5,578 nt of DNA. Origin: Bacteroidota bacterium (GTDB lineage: Bacteria > Bacteroidota > Bacteroidia > Chitinophagales > Chitinophagaceae). A program made the position numbers and the translations under genes. The DNA is taken from positions 1 to 5,578 of the forward strand of contig CANHOY010000117.1 in the NCBI GenBank assembly GCA_947462495.1, written 5' to 3'. The stretch's first letter is position 1. Every line of letters begins with the position of its first letter. Shown here piece after piece: positions 1 through 5,562 of this stretch. Under the pieces are notes generated by a model, which had not been told where the DNA came from, did no database searches, and saw only the letters and a list, made by a program, of their open reading frames with translations.

Positions 1-56
1 CCCATTCCCACAAATTGACTTCCTTGACCTGGGAATACAAATGCATTTTTTGACAT
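1..56 (-). CDS. fabD: Malonyl-CoA:ACP transacylase, N-terminal fragment
   Basis: Reading the minus strand from the ATG at 56 to the window edge gives MSKNAFVFPGQGSQFVGMG, the last codon being incomplete (GGn, so glycine whatever the third base). The FPGQGSQ..GMG signature right after a short first strand is the hallmark N-terminus of FabD, where the GQGSQ loop helps form the oxyanion hole. FabD is cytoplasmic and moves malonyl groups from CoA to acyl carrier protein to feed fatty acid elongation. The catalytic GHSLGE serine motif and the rest of the gene lie outside the window. The same motif opens acyltransferase domains of polyketide synthases, but a start only a few residues before it fits a stand-alone FabD. 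It lies downstream of folE on the same strand, behind a terminator, so it probably has its own promoter. Confidence 0.88.
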   Translation of the reverse strand, partial: MSKNAFVFPGQGSQFVGM

Positions 57-71
57 GTAAAATTGTTTTTA

Positions 72-79
72 CAAAATTA
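72..79 (-). promoter_or_regulatory. Possible -7 box for fabD
   Basis: The minus strand reads TAATTTTG here, an exact match to the Bacteroidota -7 consensus TAnnTTTG, 15 bases before the fabD ATG. It lies just after the folE terminator, where a fabD promoter would be expected. No TTG-type -33 element is visible at the right distance, the implied leader is under 10 bases, and the region is AT-rich, so a chance match is quite possible. Confidence 0.3.
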
Positions 80-81
80 AA

Positions 82-109
82 TAAAAATGGCGAAGTTTCC
101 TTCGCCATT
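82..109 (-). terminator. Rho-independent terminator of folE
   Basis: Bases 86-109 form a perfect 10-bp stem (AATGGCGAAG paired with CTTCGCCATT) around a 4-base loop. On the minus strand the stem runs straight into a T-rich tail (TTTTTATTTAATTTTG, counting the last stem Ts). It starts about 30 bases past the folE stop and before fabD, so it should end the folE transcript. On the plus strand the tail after the stem is not T-rich, so it acts mainly in the minus direction. Confidence 0.85.
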
Positions 110-139
110 GATCTATACTATTGTTAAACTATAAACTAA

Positions 140-853
140 CTAATCATTGATATCAATGTATTTTAAGAATTCATTTTTTGTTTTCTCCTCCTGAAACTTA
201 CCACCAAAATAAGTAGTAATGGTATTTGAACTATCGTCCTTCACACCTCTACTCGATACACATAAATGCTTGGCGTCCATCATAATTGCTACATCCTGTG
301 TTTGCAAAACAGTTTGCAATGCTTTACCTACTTGCATGGTTAAACGCTCTTGCACTTGAGGACGCTTCGAAAAATATTCTACCAATCGGTTTAACTTACT
401 TAATCCAATTACTTTACCACTGCTAATATAAGCCACATGTGCTTTACCGAAAAAAGGAACAAAGTGATGCTCGCAGTTGGTATAAAAATTAATGTTCTTT
501 TCCACCAACATTTCATTGTATTGAAATTTATTTTCAAACAAAGTCATGCTTGGCATATTCGCTGGGTTCAAACCTTGAAATAACTCTTTCACATACATTT
601 TTGCAACACGTAATGGCGTACCTCTTAAACTATCGTCACGTAAATCCATTCCTAAAATTTCCATGATGGATTTAAAGTGGGGTGCGATGGCAGCAATTTT
701 TTCTTCATCAGATATATCAAAAGCATCTGCACGCAAAGGTGTTTCCACCGAACTCGCTTTATGCTCATCACCCATTTCTTCTAATAATAAATTACTTAAA
801 TCGATGTGCTCTTCTTTAAGCGGGGTAGTCGACAAAGTTTCTTTCTGTTTCAT
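140..853 (-). CDS. folE: GTP cyclohydrolase I
   Basis: This cytoplasmic zinc enzyme converts GTP to 7,8-dihydroneopterin triphosphate, the first step to folate, biopterin and queuosine-type pterins. The 237-residue product has the full catalytic domain from about residue 50. The zinc ligands are C127 (in CEHH), H130 and C198 (in HLC), matching E. coli C110, H113 and C181. H129 and H196 match E. coli H112 and H179. The family signature SKRPQVQERLT is at 162-172. Residues 1-45 are a low-similarity, acidic N-terminal extension, as is common in this family. The ATG at 853 lies inside the upstream PTPS-like gene (38-bp overlap) and has AAGG four bases before it. A later ATG at 775 (M27) would remove the overlap and keep the catalytic domain, so the exact start is uncertain. 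The gene is followed by a strong terminator and is probably co-transcribed with the PTPS-like gene. Confidence 0.96.
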   Translation of the reverse strand: MKQKETLSTTPLKEEHIDLSNLLLEEMGDEHKASSVETPLRADAFDISDEEKIAAIAPHFKSIMEILGMDLRDDSLRGTPLRVAKMYVKELFQGLNPANMPSMTLFENKFQYNEMLVEKNINFYTNCEHHFVPFFGKAHVAYISSGKVIGLSKLNRLVEYFSKRPQVQERLTMQVGKALQTVLQTQDVAIMMDAKHLCVSSRGVKDDSSNTITTYFGGKFQEEKTKNEFLKYIDIND

Positions 854-1229
854 ACAACCTTATTTTTAAGTCTAACTCTTTGTTGATACGAGGTCTAATT
901 AAATTATAAATAACTATCGCGATGTTTTCTGCAGTAGGATTTAAATTTTTAAATTCGGTCGTATCTAAGTTTAAATTTTTATGATCAAATCTGGAAATAA
1001 TTTCTTGTTGAACAATAGTACTTAAGTCTTTGGTGTTGATCACAAATCCTGTTTGTGCATCTGGAACTCCATTTACTTGTACCACTAGTTCGTAATTATG
1101 TCCGTGGTAATTTGGGTTGGCACAGGGTCCAAAAACAGTAGTGTTTTTTTCGTCTGACCAATCGGCACAAAACAAACGGTGTGCAGCATTAAAATGCTCT
1201 TTTCTAAAAACCGCTACTTTATGTTCCAT
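816..1229 (-). CDS. 6-pyruvoyl-tetrahydropterin synthase family protein, paralogue 1
   Basis: The 137-residue product is a single tunnelling-fold (T-fold) domain of the PTPS/QueD family (COG0720), which acts on the dihydroneopterin triphosphate made by FolE. The zinc ligands are H17 (HFNAAH), H42 and H44 (HGHNY). The catalytic cysteine is C36, with the D82-H83 pair in FDHKNLNL and the pterin-anchoring E127 in LYET. The spacing C-x5-HGH is that of true PTPS (PTPS-II, biopterin type), whereas QueD normally has C-x3-HGH. The product is therefore more likely 6-pyruvoyl-tetrahydropterin than 6-carboxytetrahydropterin, although the family is known to be promiscuous and hard to call. The conserved C-terminus (YETERNFVDYPA) extends over the folE start, so the 38-bp overlap is not an artefact of a misread stop. 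It probably forms an operon with folE. A paralogue lies 140 bp upstream. Confidence 0.9.
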   Translation of the reverse strand: MEHKVAVFRKEHFNAAHRLFCADWSDEKNTTVFGPCANPNYHGHNYELVVQVNGVPDAQTGFVINTKDLSTIVQQEIISRFDHKNLNLDTTEFKNLNPTAENIAIVIYNLIRPRINKELDLKIRLYETERNFVDYPA

Positions 1230-1247
1230 GCTTCCAAATTAAGAGGA

Positions 1248-1255
1248 CAAAGTTA
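1248..1255 (-). promoter_or_regulatory. -7 promoter box of the PTPS-folE operon
   Basis: The minus strand reads TAACTTTG, matching the Bacteroidota TAnnTTTG box, 18 bases before the ATG of PTPS paralogue 1. The predicted transcript start near 1241 would leave a leader of about 12 bases. A TTG lies 24 bases upstream of the box, which is longer than the usual spacing of about 19-21, so the -33 element is weak. The position, between the upstream gene's terminator-like hairpin and this start codon, supports it. Confidence 0.45.
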
Positions 1256-1269
1256 CAATAATAATAACG

Positions 1270-1282
1270 TTGAAGGATTCAA
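1270..1282. promoter_or_regulatory. Short palindrome at the -33 region
   Basis: TTGAAGGATTCAA is an inverted repeat of two 5-base arms with a 3-base spacer. It sits about 35 bases upstream of the predicted start of the PTPS-folE transcript, where a repressor or activator could act. Such short palindromes are common by chance in AT-rich DNA, and no regulator is identified, so this is only a candidate operator. Confidence 0.18.
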
Positions 1283-1301
1283 TTTGTTTATTCTTTTAGA
1301 T

Positions 1302-1335
1302 AAAAAGATAAACGTTTAAGGGATTTATCCTTTTT
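1302..1335 (-). terminator. Weak terminator-like hairpin after PTPS paralogue 2
   Basis: On the minus strand AAAAAGGATAAA pairs with TTTATCTTTTT across an 11-base loop, with one bulged G, and ends in a T run. It lies 35 bases past the stop of paralogue 2 and before the promoter of paralogue 1. The stem is almost all A-T pairs, so it is weak. With A and T runs on both sides it could act in either direction. It suggests that the two paralogues are separate transcripts. Confidence 0.4.
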
Positions 1336-1369
1336 CGATAGTTTTTTAGGACAAAAAAGACAAATTCTT

Positions 1370-1777
1370 CTACCCAAAGTATTCTACATAGATACGTGGT
1401 GTCTCATATAATTTTATACAATGCAATTGAACTTCGGTTGGGATATGTGGTTGCAATTGCTTCCATATAGCCATTACCAAATTTTCGGTGCTACACATTT
1501 GATTTTGCATAAAAGGAACATCCACATTTAAATTCTTATGATCTAATTGATCTATTACATGCTTCTTAATAAGCATACTTAACTTTTTAACATCAAATAA
1601 AAATCCAGTTTCTGGATCTGGATTGCCTTTAACCGTTACGAAAATCTCGTAATTATGTCCATGCCAATTTTCATTTGCACAAGCTCCAAATATCTCTTCA
1701 TTTTTTTCCTTACTCCAATTAGGATTAGCCAATTTATGTGCTGCATTAAAATGTTCTGCCCTTGTTAAATACACCAT
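1370..1777 (-). CDS. 6-pyruvoyl-tetrahydropterin synthase family protein, paralogue 2
   Basis: This is a second PTPS/QueD-family T-fold protein of 135 residues. The open frame continues upstream to 1885, but I place the start at the ATG at 1777. The family begins with a strand like MVYLTRAEHFNAAH, the 36 extra residues resemble nothing in the family, and they would run into the divergent mqnB gene. GGAG lies just before this ATG. Zinc ligands are H14, H39 and H41, the catalytic cysteine is C33 in CANENWHGHNY, the D79-H80 pair is in LDHKNLNV, STEN is at 96-99 and the pterin anchor is E125 in LYET. The C-x5-HGH spacing again matches biopterin-type PTPS rather than QueD. The stretch DHKNLNVDVPF resembles the animal enzyme closely. 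It differs from paralogue 1 beside the active site (ENW against PNY before HGH), so the two may have different products. The substrate would be dihydroneopterin triphosphate from FolE. Confidence 0.9.
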   Translation of the reverse strand: MVYLTRAEHFNAAHKLANPNWSKEKNEEIFGACANENWHGHNYEIFVTVKGNPDPETGFLFDVKKLSMLIKKHVIDQLDHKNLNVDVPFMQNQMCSTENLVMAIWKQLQPHIPTEVQLHCIKLYETPRIYVEYFG

Positions 1778-1856
1778 GTCTCCAATATTTTTGTAAAGAT
1801 ATAAATTTGATGGCCAAGTTAACCATTTTTCACAGGCCTTTCCCGACCTTTGTGCT
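1778..1856. promoter_or_regulatory. Divergent promoter region, PTPS paralogue 2 / mqnB
   Basis: These 79 bases separate two divergent start codons and must hold both promoters if both genes are transcribed from here. For mqnB, the plus strand has TAAATTTG at 1802-1809, an exact TAnnTTTG match, which would give a leader of about 40 bases. For the minus-strand gene, TATCTTTA at 1794-1801 matches except at the last base. The two boxes abut, so the promoters may compete. No well-spaced -33 TTG element is obvious for either. Confidence 0.4.
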
Positions 1857-2534
1857 ATGCGTGTAATTATAACAGCGGCTACCAATGGGGAATGGATGCC
1901 TAGTTTTCAAAAAATTAACCCTGCTTTTGCAACCAATAACAAACGTTTTTCGGTTGGCTTTCACGAATCAGGTATTGGCTTACTAGCCAGTAGCGTTTCA
2001 CTCATGAAAATGTTTGTTCAAGAAACACCTACCCTAATTATTCAAGTGGGTATTTGCGGATGCTTTGATAAAAAAATTCCATTGGGTAAAGTGTTTGCAG
2101 TGAAAGATGATTTTGCAGGTGATATTGGTGTTACAGAAAATAAAGTTTGGAAAGATTTATTTGATTTAAAATTGGATAAACCAAATGATTCCCCTTATGA
2201 AAAAAAATCATTACCTAATCCTTGGCTCAAACAATACAACGTTTTAAACTTACCTACTAAAAAAGGAGTAACAGTAAATACCATTAGCACCGATAAAAGT
2301 AAAATTGAATTATACAATGGGCGTTATAAAGCATCTTTAGAATCAATGGAGGGCGCCGCTTTACATTATATGGGTCGTGATTTAAATATTCCTTTTATGC
2401 AGATTCGTGCAGTTTCAAACTATGTGGGTGAACGCAATAAAGCTAAATGGAAAATGAAAGAAGCCATTTATAATTTGAATGAAACTTTATTACAATACTT
2501 AGACGCACTCCATAAATTACCTAACCATGCCTGA
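1857..2534 (+). CDS. mqnB: Futalosine hydrolase
   Basis: MqnB splits futalosine into hypoxanthine and dehypoxanthine futalosine, a cytoplasmic step of the futalosine route to menaquinone. The 225-residue product has the nucleoside phosphorylase/MTA-SAH nucleosidase fold. The first strand MRVIITAAT is at 1-9, ESGIG at 37-41, the ribose/base-site loop QVGICGCFD at 63-71, and SMEGAA at 163-168, whose glutamate (E165) is the usual ribose contact. RAVSNYVGERNKAKW at 184-198 has SN where MTA/SAH nucleosidases have a catalytic SD. This, as I recall, is typical of MqnB and argues against a plain MTA/SAH nucleosidase. The ATG at 1857 puts the first strand directly at the N-terminus, as expected for the family. 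No Shine-Dalgarno sequence is seen. Its last 8 bases overlap mqnD, the next-but-one step of the same pathway, which strongly supports the assignment. Confidence 0.93.
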   Translation: MRVIITAATNGEWMPSFQKINPAFATNNKRFSVGFHESGIGLLASSVSLMKMFVQETPTLIIQVGICGCFDKKIPLGKVFAVKDDFAGDIGVTENKVWKDLFDLKLDKPNDSPYEKKSLPNPWLKQYNVLNLPTKKGVTVNTISTDKSKIELYNGRYKASLESMEGAALHYMGRDLNIPFMQIRAVSNYVGERNKAKWKMKEAIYNLNETLLQYLDALHKLPNHA

Positions 2535-3342
2535 GTTTGAAATAGGTTTTTCTCCCTGCCCCAATGATACTTTTATTTTTGATGCATTAGTTAATCATAA
2601 AATAGATACCAAGGGCTATACTTTTAAAGTGCATTTACAAGATGTTCAAACTTTAAACGAATGGGCCATTGCAGGCAAACTTCCTTTTTCGAAAATTAGT
2701 TACGGGGTTTGGCCCTTAGTAAAAAATACGTATAGATTATTAAATAGCGGTGGCGCTTTAGGTAAAGGCGTTGGACCATTATTAATTTATAAGGAAGATG
2801 CCAATAAGCCAGATGGCAAGCCAGATGCCGCTTTGATGCGCGTGGCCATTCCTGGAATCAATACCACAGCTCATTTGCTTTTTAGCATGGCTTTTCCTAA
2901 GGTTACGAATAAAGCATTTTTAGTATTTAACGAAATTGAAGAGGCCGTATTAAGTGGCGCGGTAGAGGCTGGTGTAATTATTCATGAAAACCGCTTTACC
3001 TATGCCGCAAAGGGATTAAGTAAATGGATAGACCTGGGCACTTATTTTGAAGAAACTTTTAATGCCCCTATCCCACTGGGTGGAATTATTGCGCGCAATG
3101 ATATTAACCCCAATGATATTGCAATGCTAGATGCCCTTATTAAAGAAAGTGTGCAATATGCATTAGCTAATAGTTTCGAAATTTTACCAGACTACATTAA
3201 AGCGCATTCTCAAGAAATGTCTGAAGAAGTAATGCGTCAACATATCGATTTATATGTAAACGATTTTAGTATTGATATGGGCGATACAGGGAGAGAGGCG
3301 ATAGCTCAATTAGAAAAAACATTTTCTACTTTACACGCATAA
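2527..3342 (+). CDS. mqnD: 1,4-dihydroxy-6-naphthoate synthase
   Basis: MqnD converts cyclic dehypoxanthine futalosine (made by MqnC) to 1,4-dihydroxy-6-naphthoate in menaquinone synthesis. The 271-residue protein has a two-lobed fold like periplasmic binding proteins but no signal peptide, as expected for a cytoplasmic enzyme. Family landmarks are FSPCPNDTF at 8-16, KISYG at 56-60, GGALGKGVGPL at 75-85 and the hinge or substrate loop PGINTTA at 109-115. H153 in IIHENRFTY is the histidine expected to be the catalytic base, and PIPLGG is at 181-186. The length is normal for the family. Its ATG lies inside the end of mqnB (8-bp overlap, ATGCCTGA), so translation is probably coupled and both genes share one mRNA. 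mqnA, mqnC and mqnE are not in the window. The gene ends 3 bp from the convergent photolyase gene, with no room for a separate terminator. Confidence 0.96.
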   Translation: MPEFEIGFSPCPNDTFIFDALVNHKIDTKGYTFKVHLQDVQTLNEWAIAGKLPFSKISYGVWPLVKNTYRLLNSGGALGKGVGPLLIYKEDANKPDGKPDAALMRVAIPGINTTAHLLFSMAFPKVTNKAFLVFNEIEEAVLSGAVEAGVIIHENRFTYAAKGLSKWIDLGTYFEETFNAPIPLGGIIARNDINPNDIAMLDALIKESVQYALANSFEILPDYIKAHSQEMSEEVMRQHIDLYVNDFSIDMGDTGREAIAQLEKTFSTLHA

Positions 3343-3345
3343 GAT

Positions 3346-4665
3346 TTATTCCTTCAAGGCTTTTGCATAAGCAGCCAATACACGCTCGCGGGCTTCTTCA
3401 TGAACTACAATGGGTTTAGGATATTTTAACGAATCTAGTTCTGGCACCCAATGTCTGATGTATTTTAAATCTTTATCAAATTTTTCGGTTTGTAAGCGCG
3501 GATTAAATACTCTAAAATAAGGCGCTGCATCACAACCACTTCCACTAGCCCATTGCCAACCACCATTGTTGGCGGCTAAATCAAAGTCCAATAATTTTTG
3601 TGCAAAATACGCTTCGCCCCATCTCCAATCAATTAACAAATGCTTGGTTAAAAAACTAGCTACAATCATGCGCACTCTATTGTGCATAAAACCAGTTGTA
3701 TTTAATTCTCGCATACCCGCATCTACAATTGGATAGCCTGTGCGCCCTTCACACCAAGCTTTAAATTCTTTTTCATTATTGCGCCACTCTATAAAATCAT
3801 ATTTAGCCTTAAATGATTTTCCTTCGGCTACATGTGGGAAATGCCATAAAATCATATGATAAAAATCGCGCCAAATAAGTTCATTAAAAAAAGTAGCATT
3901 TAAACTTTGCGTTTCTAGTGCCAGTGTTCTAGCGGAGATAGTTCCAAAACGTAAATGCACACTTAAATGTGTGGTCGCATTTAAAGCAGGGAAATTTCTT
4001 TGCTCTGTATAATTTTTTACCAGCTTTGTGTCATACTGCATTGGAGGTATAACTAGATCTGTTTTTTCAAAACCAATTTCTTTTAAAGTTGGCAGCTTGT
4101 GAGCCTTGGTATCTAAAAAATAATCGAGTAATTTTTCGGAAGGATGTTTTTTAGGAATTTGCTGCGCCCAAACCGTTCTCCATTTATTGGCATAGGGCGT
4201 ATAAATAGTATAGGGTTTCCCATCGTCTTTAATGACTTCGTCTTTTTCAAAAATAACTTGATCCTTATAAGGATGATAACTAGCGCCATTGTTCAAAGTT
4301 AATTTTTCAATCGCCGCATCTCTTGCATTGGCTTTAGGGCCATAATCATGATTGGTGTAAACAGAGGCTATCTTAAAATCTTTAAAAAGTTTTTCAAAAA
4401 CTTCTATCGGCGTTCCATATTGTACCCAAAGCGATTTTCCCTTAGCTACTAAATCGGATTGCAAACGAGTGAGCGTTTGATGAATAAAATCTACCCTTCT
4501 ATCTGCTTTATCTTCGGATTGACTTAAAATGTTTTTATCGAAAATGAATATAGGTAAAACTTGATGCCCTTTTAATTTGGCTTGGTAAAGTGCATGGTAC
4601 AGGCCGACATTGTCCTGCCATCTTAAATCTCTTCTAAACCAAAAAATGGAAATTGCCTGTTTCAT
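3346..4665 (-). CDS. phrB: Deoxyribodipyrimidine photolyase (class I CPD photolyase)
   Basis: This flavoprotein uses blue light to split cyclobutane pyrimidine dimers in DNA. The 439-residue product has the N-terminal Rossmann-like antenna domain (about 1-130, starting IFWFRRDLRWQDN) and the C-terminal FAD domain (about 210-439). Both family signatures are present: TGYPIVDAGMREL (309-321) and NRVRMIVASFLTKHLLIDWR (329-348). Aligned by eye to E. coli PhrB, the electron-transfer Trp triad is intact (W294, W347, W370 for W306, W359, W382). So are FAD-site N366 and D360 (N378, D372) and the lesion contacts E262, W265, N329, M333 and W372 (E274, W277, N341, M345, W384). These argue for CPD repair rather than a cryptochrome signalling role. 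The folate-antenna contacts N108 and E109 of E. coli seem to be K112 and A113 here, so an antenna folate may be absent or bound differently. The gene is divergent from the NIF3 gene and convergent with mqnD. Confidence 0.94.
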   Translation of the reverse strand: MKQAISIFWFRRDLRWQDNVGLYHALYQAKLKGHQVLPIFIFDKNILSQSEDKADRRVDFIHQTLTRLQSDLVAKGKSLWVQYGTPIEVFEKLFKDFKIASVYTNHDYGPKANARDAAIEKLTLNNGASYHPYKDQVIFEKDEVIKDDGKPYTIYTPYANKWRTVWAQQIPKKHPSEKLLDYFLDTKAHKLPTLKEIGFEKTDLVIPPMQYDTKLVKNYTEQRNFPALNATTHLSVHLRFGTISARTLALETQSLNATFFNELIWRDFYHMILWHFPHVAEGKSFKAKYDFIEWRNNEKEFKAWCEGRTGYPIVDAGMRELNTTGFMHNRVRMIVASFLTKHLLIDWRWGEAYFAQKLLDFDLAANNGGWQWASGSGCDAAPYFRVFNPRLQTEKFDKDLKYIRHWVPELDSLKYPKPIVVHEEARERVLAAYAKALKE

Positions 4666-4719
4666 ATTTGTTTAACAATTAAAAACTAAAATAGTTGGCT
4701 TTTATATTTAATTTTAGGA
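4666..4719. promoter_or_regulatory. Divergent intergenic region, photolyase / NIF3
   Basis: These 54 AT-rich bases lie between two divergent start codons and should hold both promoters. The plus strand has TATATTTA at 4703-4710, one mismatch from TAnnTTTG but very close to the NIF3 ATG. The minus strand has TAGTTTTT at 4681-4688, also one mismatch. Neither has a convincing -33 element. AGGA directly abuts the NIF3 ATG, too close for a normal ribosome binding site. Confidence 0.3.
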
Positions 4720-5523
4720 ATGCAAATTAGTAAAATCATAGAAGCTTTAGAAAACTGGGCACCACTTGCTTGGCAAGAACCTTATGACAATGCAGGACTT
4801 ATTATTGGTAAGCCCGATCAAGTTTGTACTGGTGTAATATGTTCTTTAGATTGTACAGAAGCAGTAGTAGACGAAGCCATTGCCAAAGGATGCAACCTCA
4901 TTGTAAGCCATCATCCCATTGTTTTTAAGGGGATAAAGCAATTTAATAGCAATGATTATGTGTCTCGAGTGGTGATGAAGGCCATTCAAAACAATATTGC
5001 TATTTACGCAATTCATACCAATTTAGATAATTTACTAGAAGGGGTCAATAAAACCCTAGCCGATAAGCTTCACCTAGAAAATAGAAGAATTTTAAGCCCT
5101 AAACCCGGTTTTAAAGACCAAAATGGGGGTGAAATTGGCTCTGGATTAATTGCCGAACTACCACTGGAAACCGACGAGGCCGAATTTTTAAAATGGATCA
5201 AAGAAAAATTGAATTTGTCTGTGGTAAAACATACTAATTTTACAAAAAAGCCATTGAAAACCATAGCTTTATGTGGTGGATCGGGTAGCTTTTTAATTGC
5301 CGATGCCAAAGCGCAAAAAGCCGACTGTTTTATCACCAGCGACCTTAAATACCATGACTTTTTTGAGGCAGATGGGCAAATTTTACTAGTGGATATAGGC
5401 CACTTTGAAAGTGAACAAGGGGTGGCTCACCTAATTGTTGCTAATTTGAAGCTGAAATTCCCTACCTTTGCCGTCCTCGAATCCTTGGTAAATACACAAC
5501 CTGTATCCTACCTTAAAGATTGA
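4720..5523 (+). CDS. NIF3/YbgI (DUF34) dinuclear metal-binding protein, short form
   Basis: This is a NIF3-family protein, known from structures of relatives as a toroidal hexamer with a two-metal site in each subunit. Its true reaction is unsettled. Databases often label it 'GTP cyclohydrolase 1 type 2', which is weakly founded and should not be read as a link to the nearby folE. The 267-residue product carries the metal ligands H64 and H65 (SHHP), D103 (HTNLD), and H228 and E232 (GHFESE). GGSGSF is at 186-191 and FITSDLKYHDFF at 205-216. The length is close to E. coli YbgI (about 247). Many Bacteroidota members are near 365 residues, with an inserted domain after the LxPK motif; here SPKPG at 126-130 is followed almost directly by GSGLIAEL at 140-147, so that insert is missing. 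The start at 4720 fits the family N-terminus, and the next gene begins 39 bases on. Confidence 0.93.
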   Translation: MQISKIIEALENWAPLAWQEPYDNAGLIIGKPDQVCTGVICSLDCTEAVVDEAIAKGCNLIVSHHPIVFKGIKQFNSNDYVSRVVMKAIQNNIAIYAIHTNLDNLLEGVNKTLADKLHLENRRILSPKPGFKDQNGGEIGSGLIAELPLETDEAEFLKWIKEKLNLSVVKHTNFTKKPLKTIALCGGSGSFLIADAKAQKADCFITSDLKYHDFFEADGQILLVDIGHFESEQGVAHLIVANLKLKFPTFAVLESLVNTQPVSYLKD

Positions 5524-5562
5524 GGTTCACATAATTAAGACCATCCAAATAAATTTTTAAAT

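Noticed and set aside
663..869. Plus-strand open frame of 68 codons inside folE
   Set aside because: It lies antisense to the folE coding sequence and the PTPS-like gene end, has no family resemblance and no start signal; it is a shadow frame.
1778..1885. 36-residue N-terminal extension of PTPS paralogue 2
   Set aside because: It overlaps the start of divergent mqnB and covers the promoter region, and the extra residues do not resemble the family, which starts at the ATG at 1777.
1857..2534. MTA/SAH nucleosidase as the identity of the mqnB gene
   Set aside because: The fold is shared, but the catalytic SD is SN here and the gene overlaps mqnD, both pointing to futalosine hydrolase.
3343..3345. 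Search for a shared terminator between convergent mqnD and photolyase genes
   Set aside because: Only 3 bases separate the stop codons, and I saw no strong GC-rich hairpin with a T run at the junction.
3346..4665. Cryptochrome rather than photolyase
   Set aside because: All residues aligned with E. coli contacts to the pyrimidine dimer are kept and there is no C-terminal signalling extension.
5070..5336. Minus-strand open frame of 88 codons inside the NIF3 gene
   Set aside because: It is fully antisense to a well-supported gene and its translation shows no recognisable motif.
4720..5523. Reading NIF3 as a second GTP cyclohydrolase that works with folE
   Set aside because: The 'GTP cyclohydrolase 1 type 2' label for this family is weakly supported, the gene is over 3 kb away, on the other strand and in a different transcription unit.
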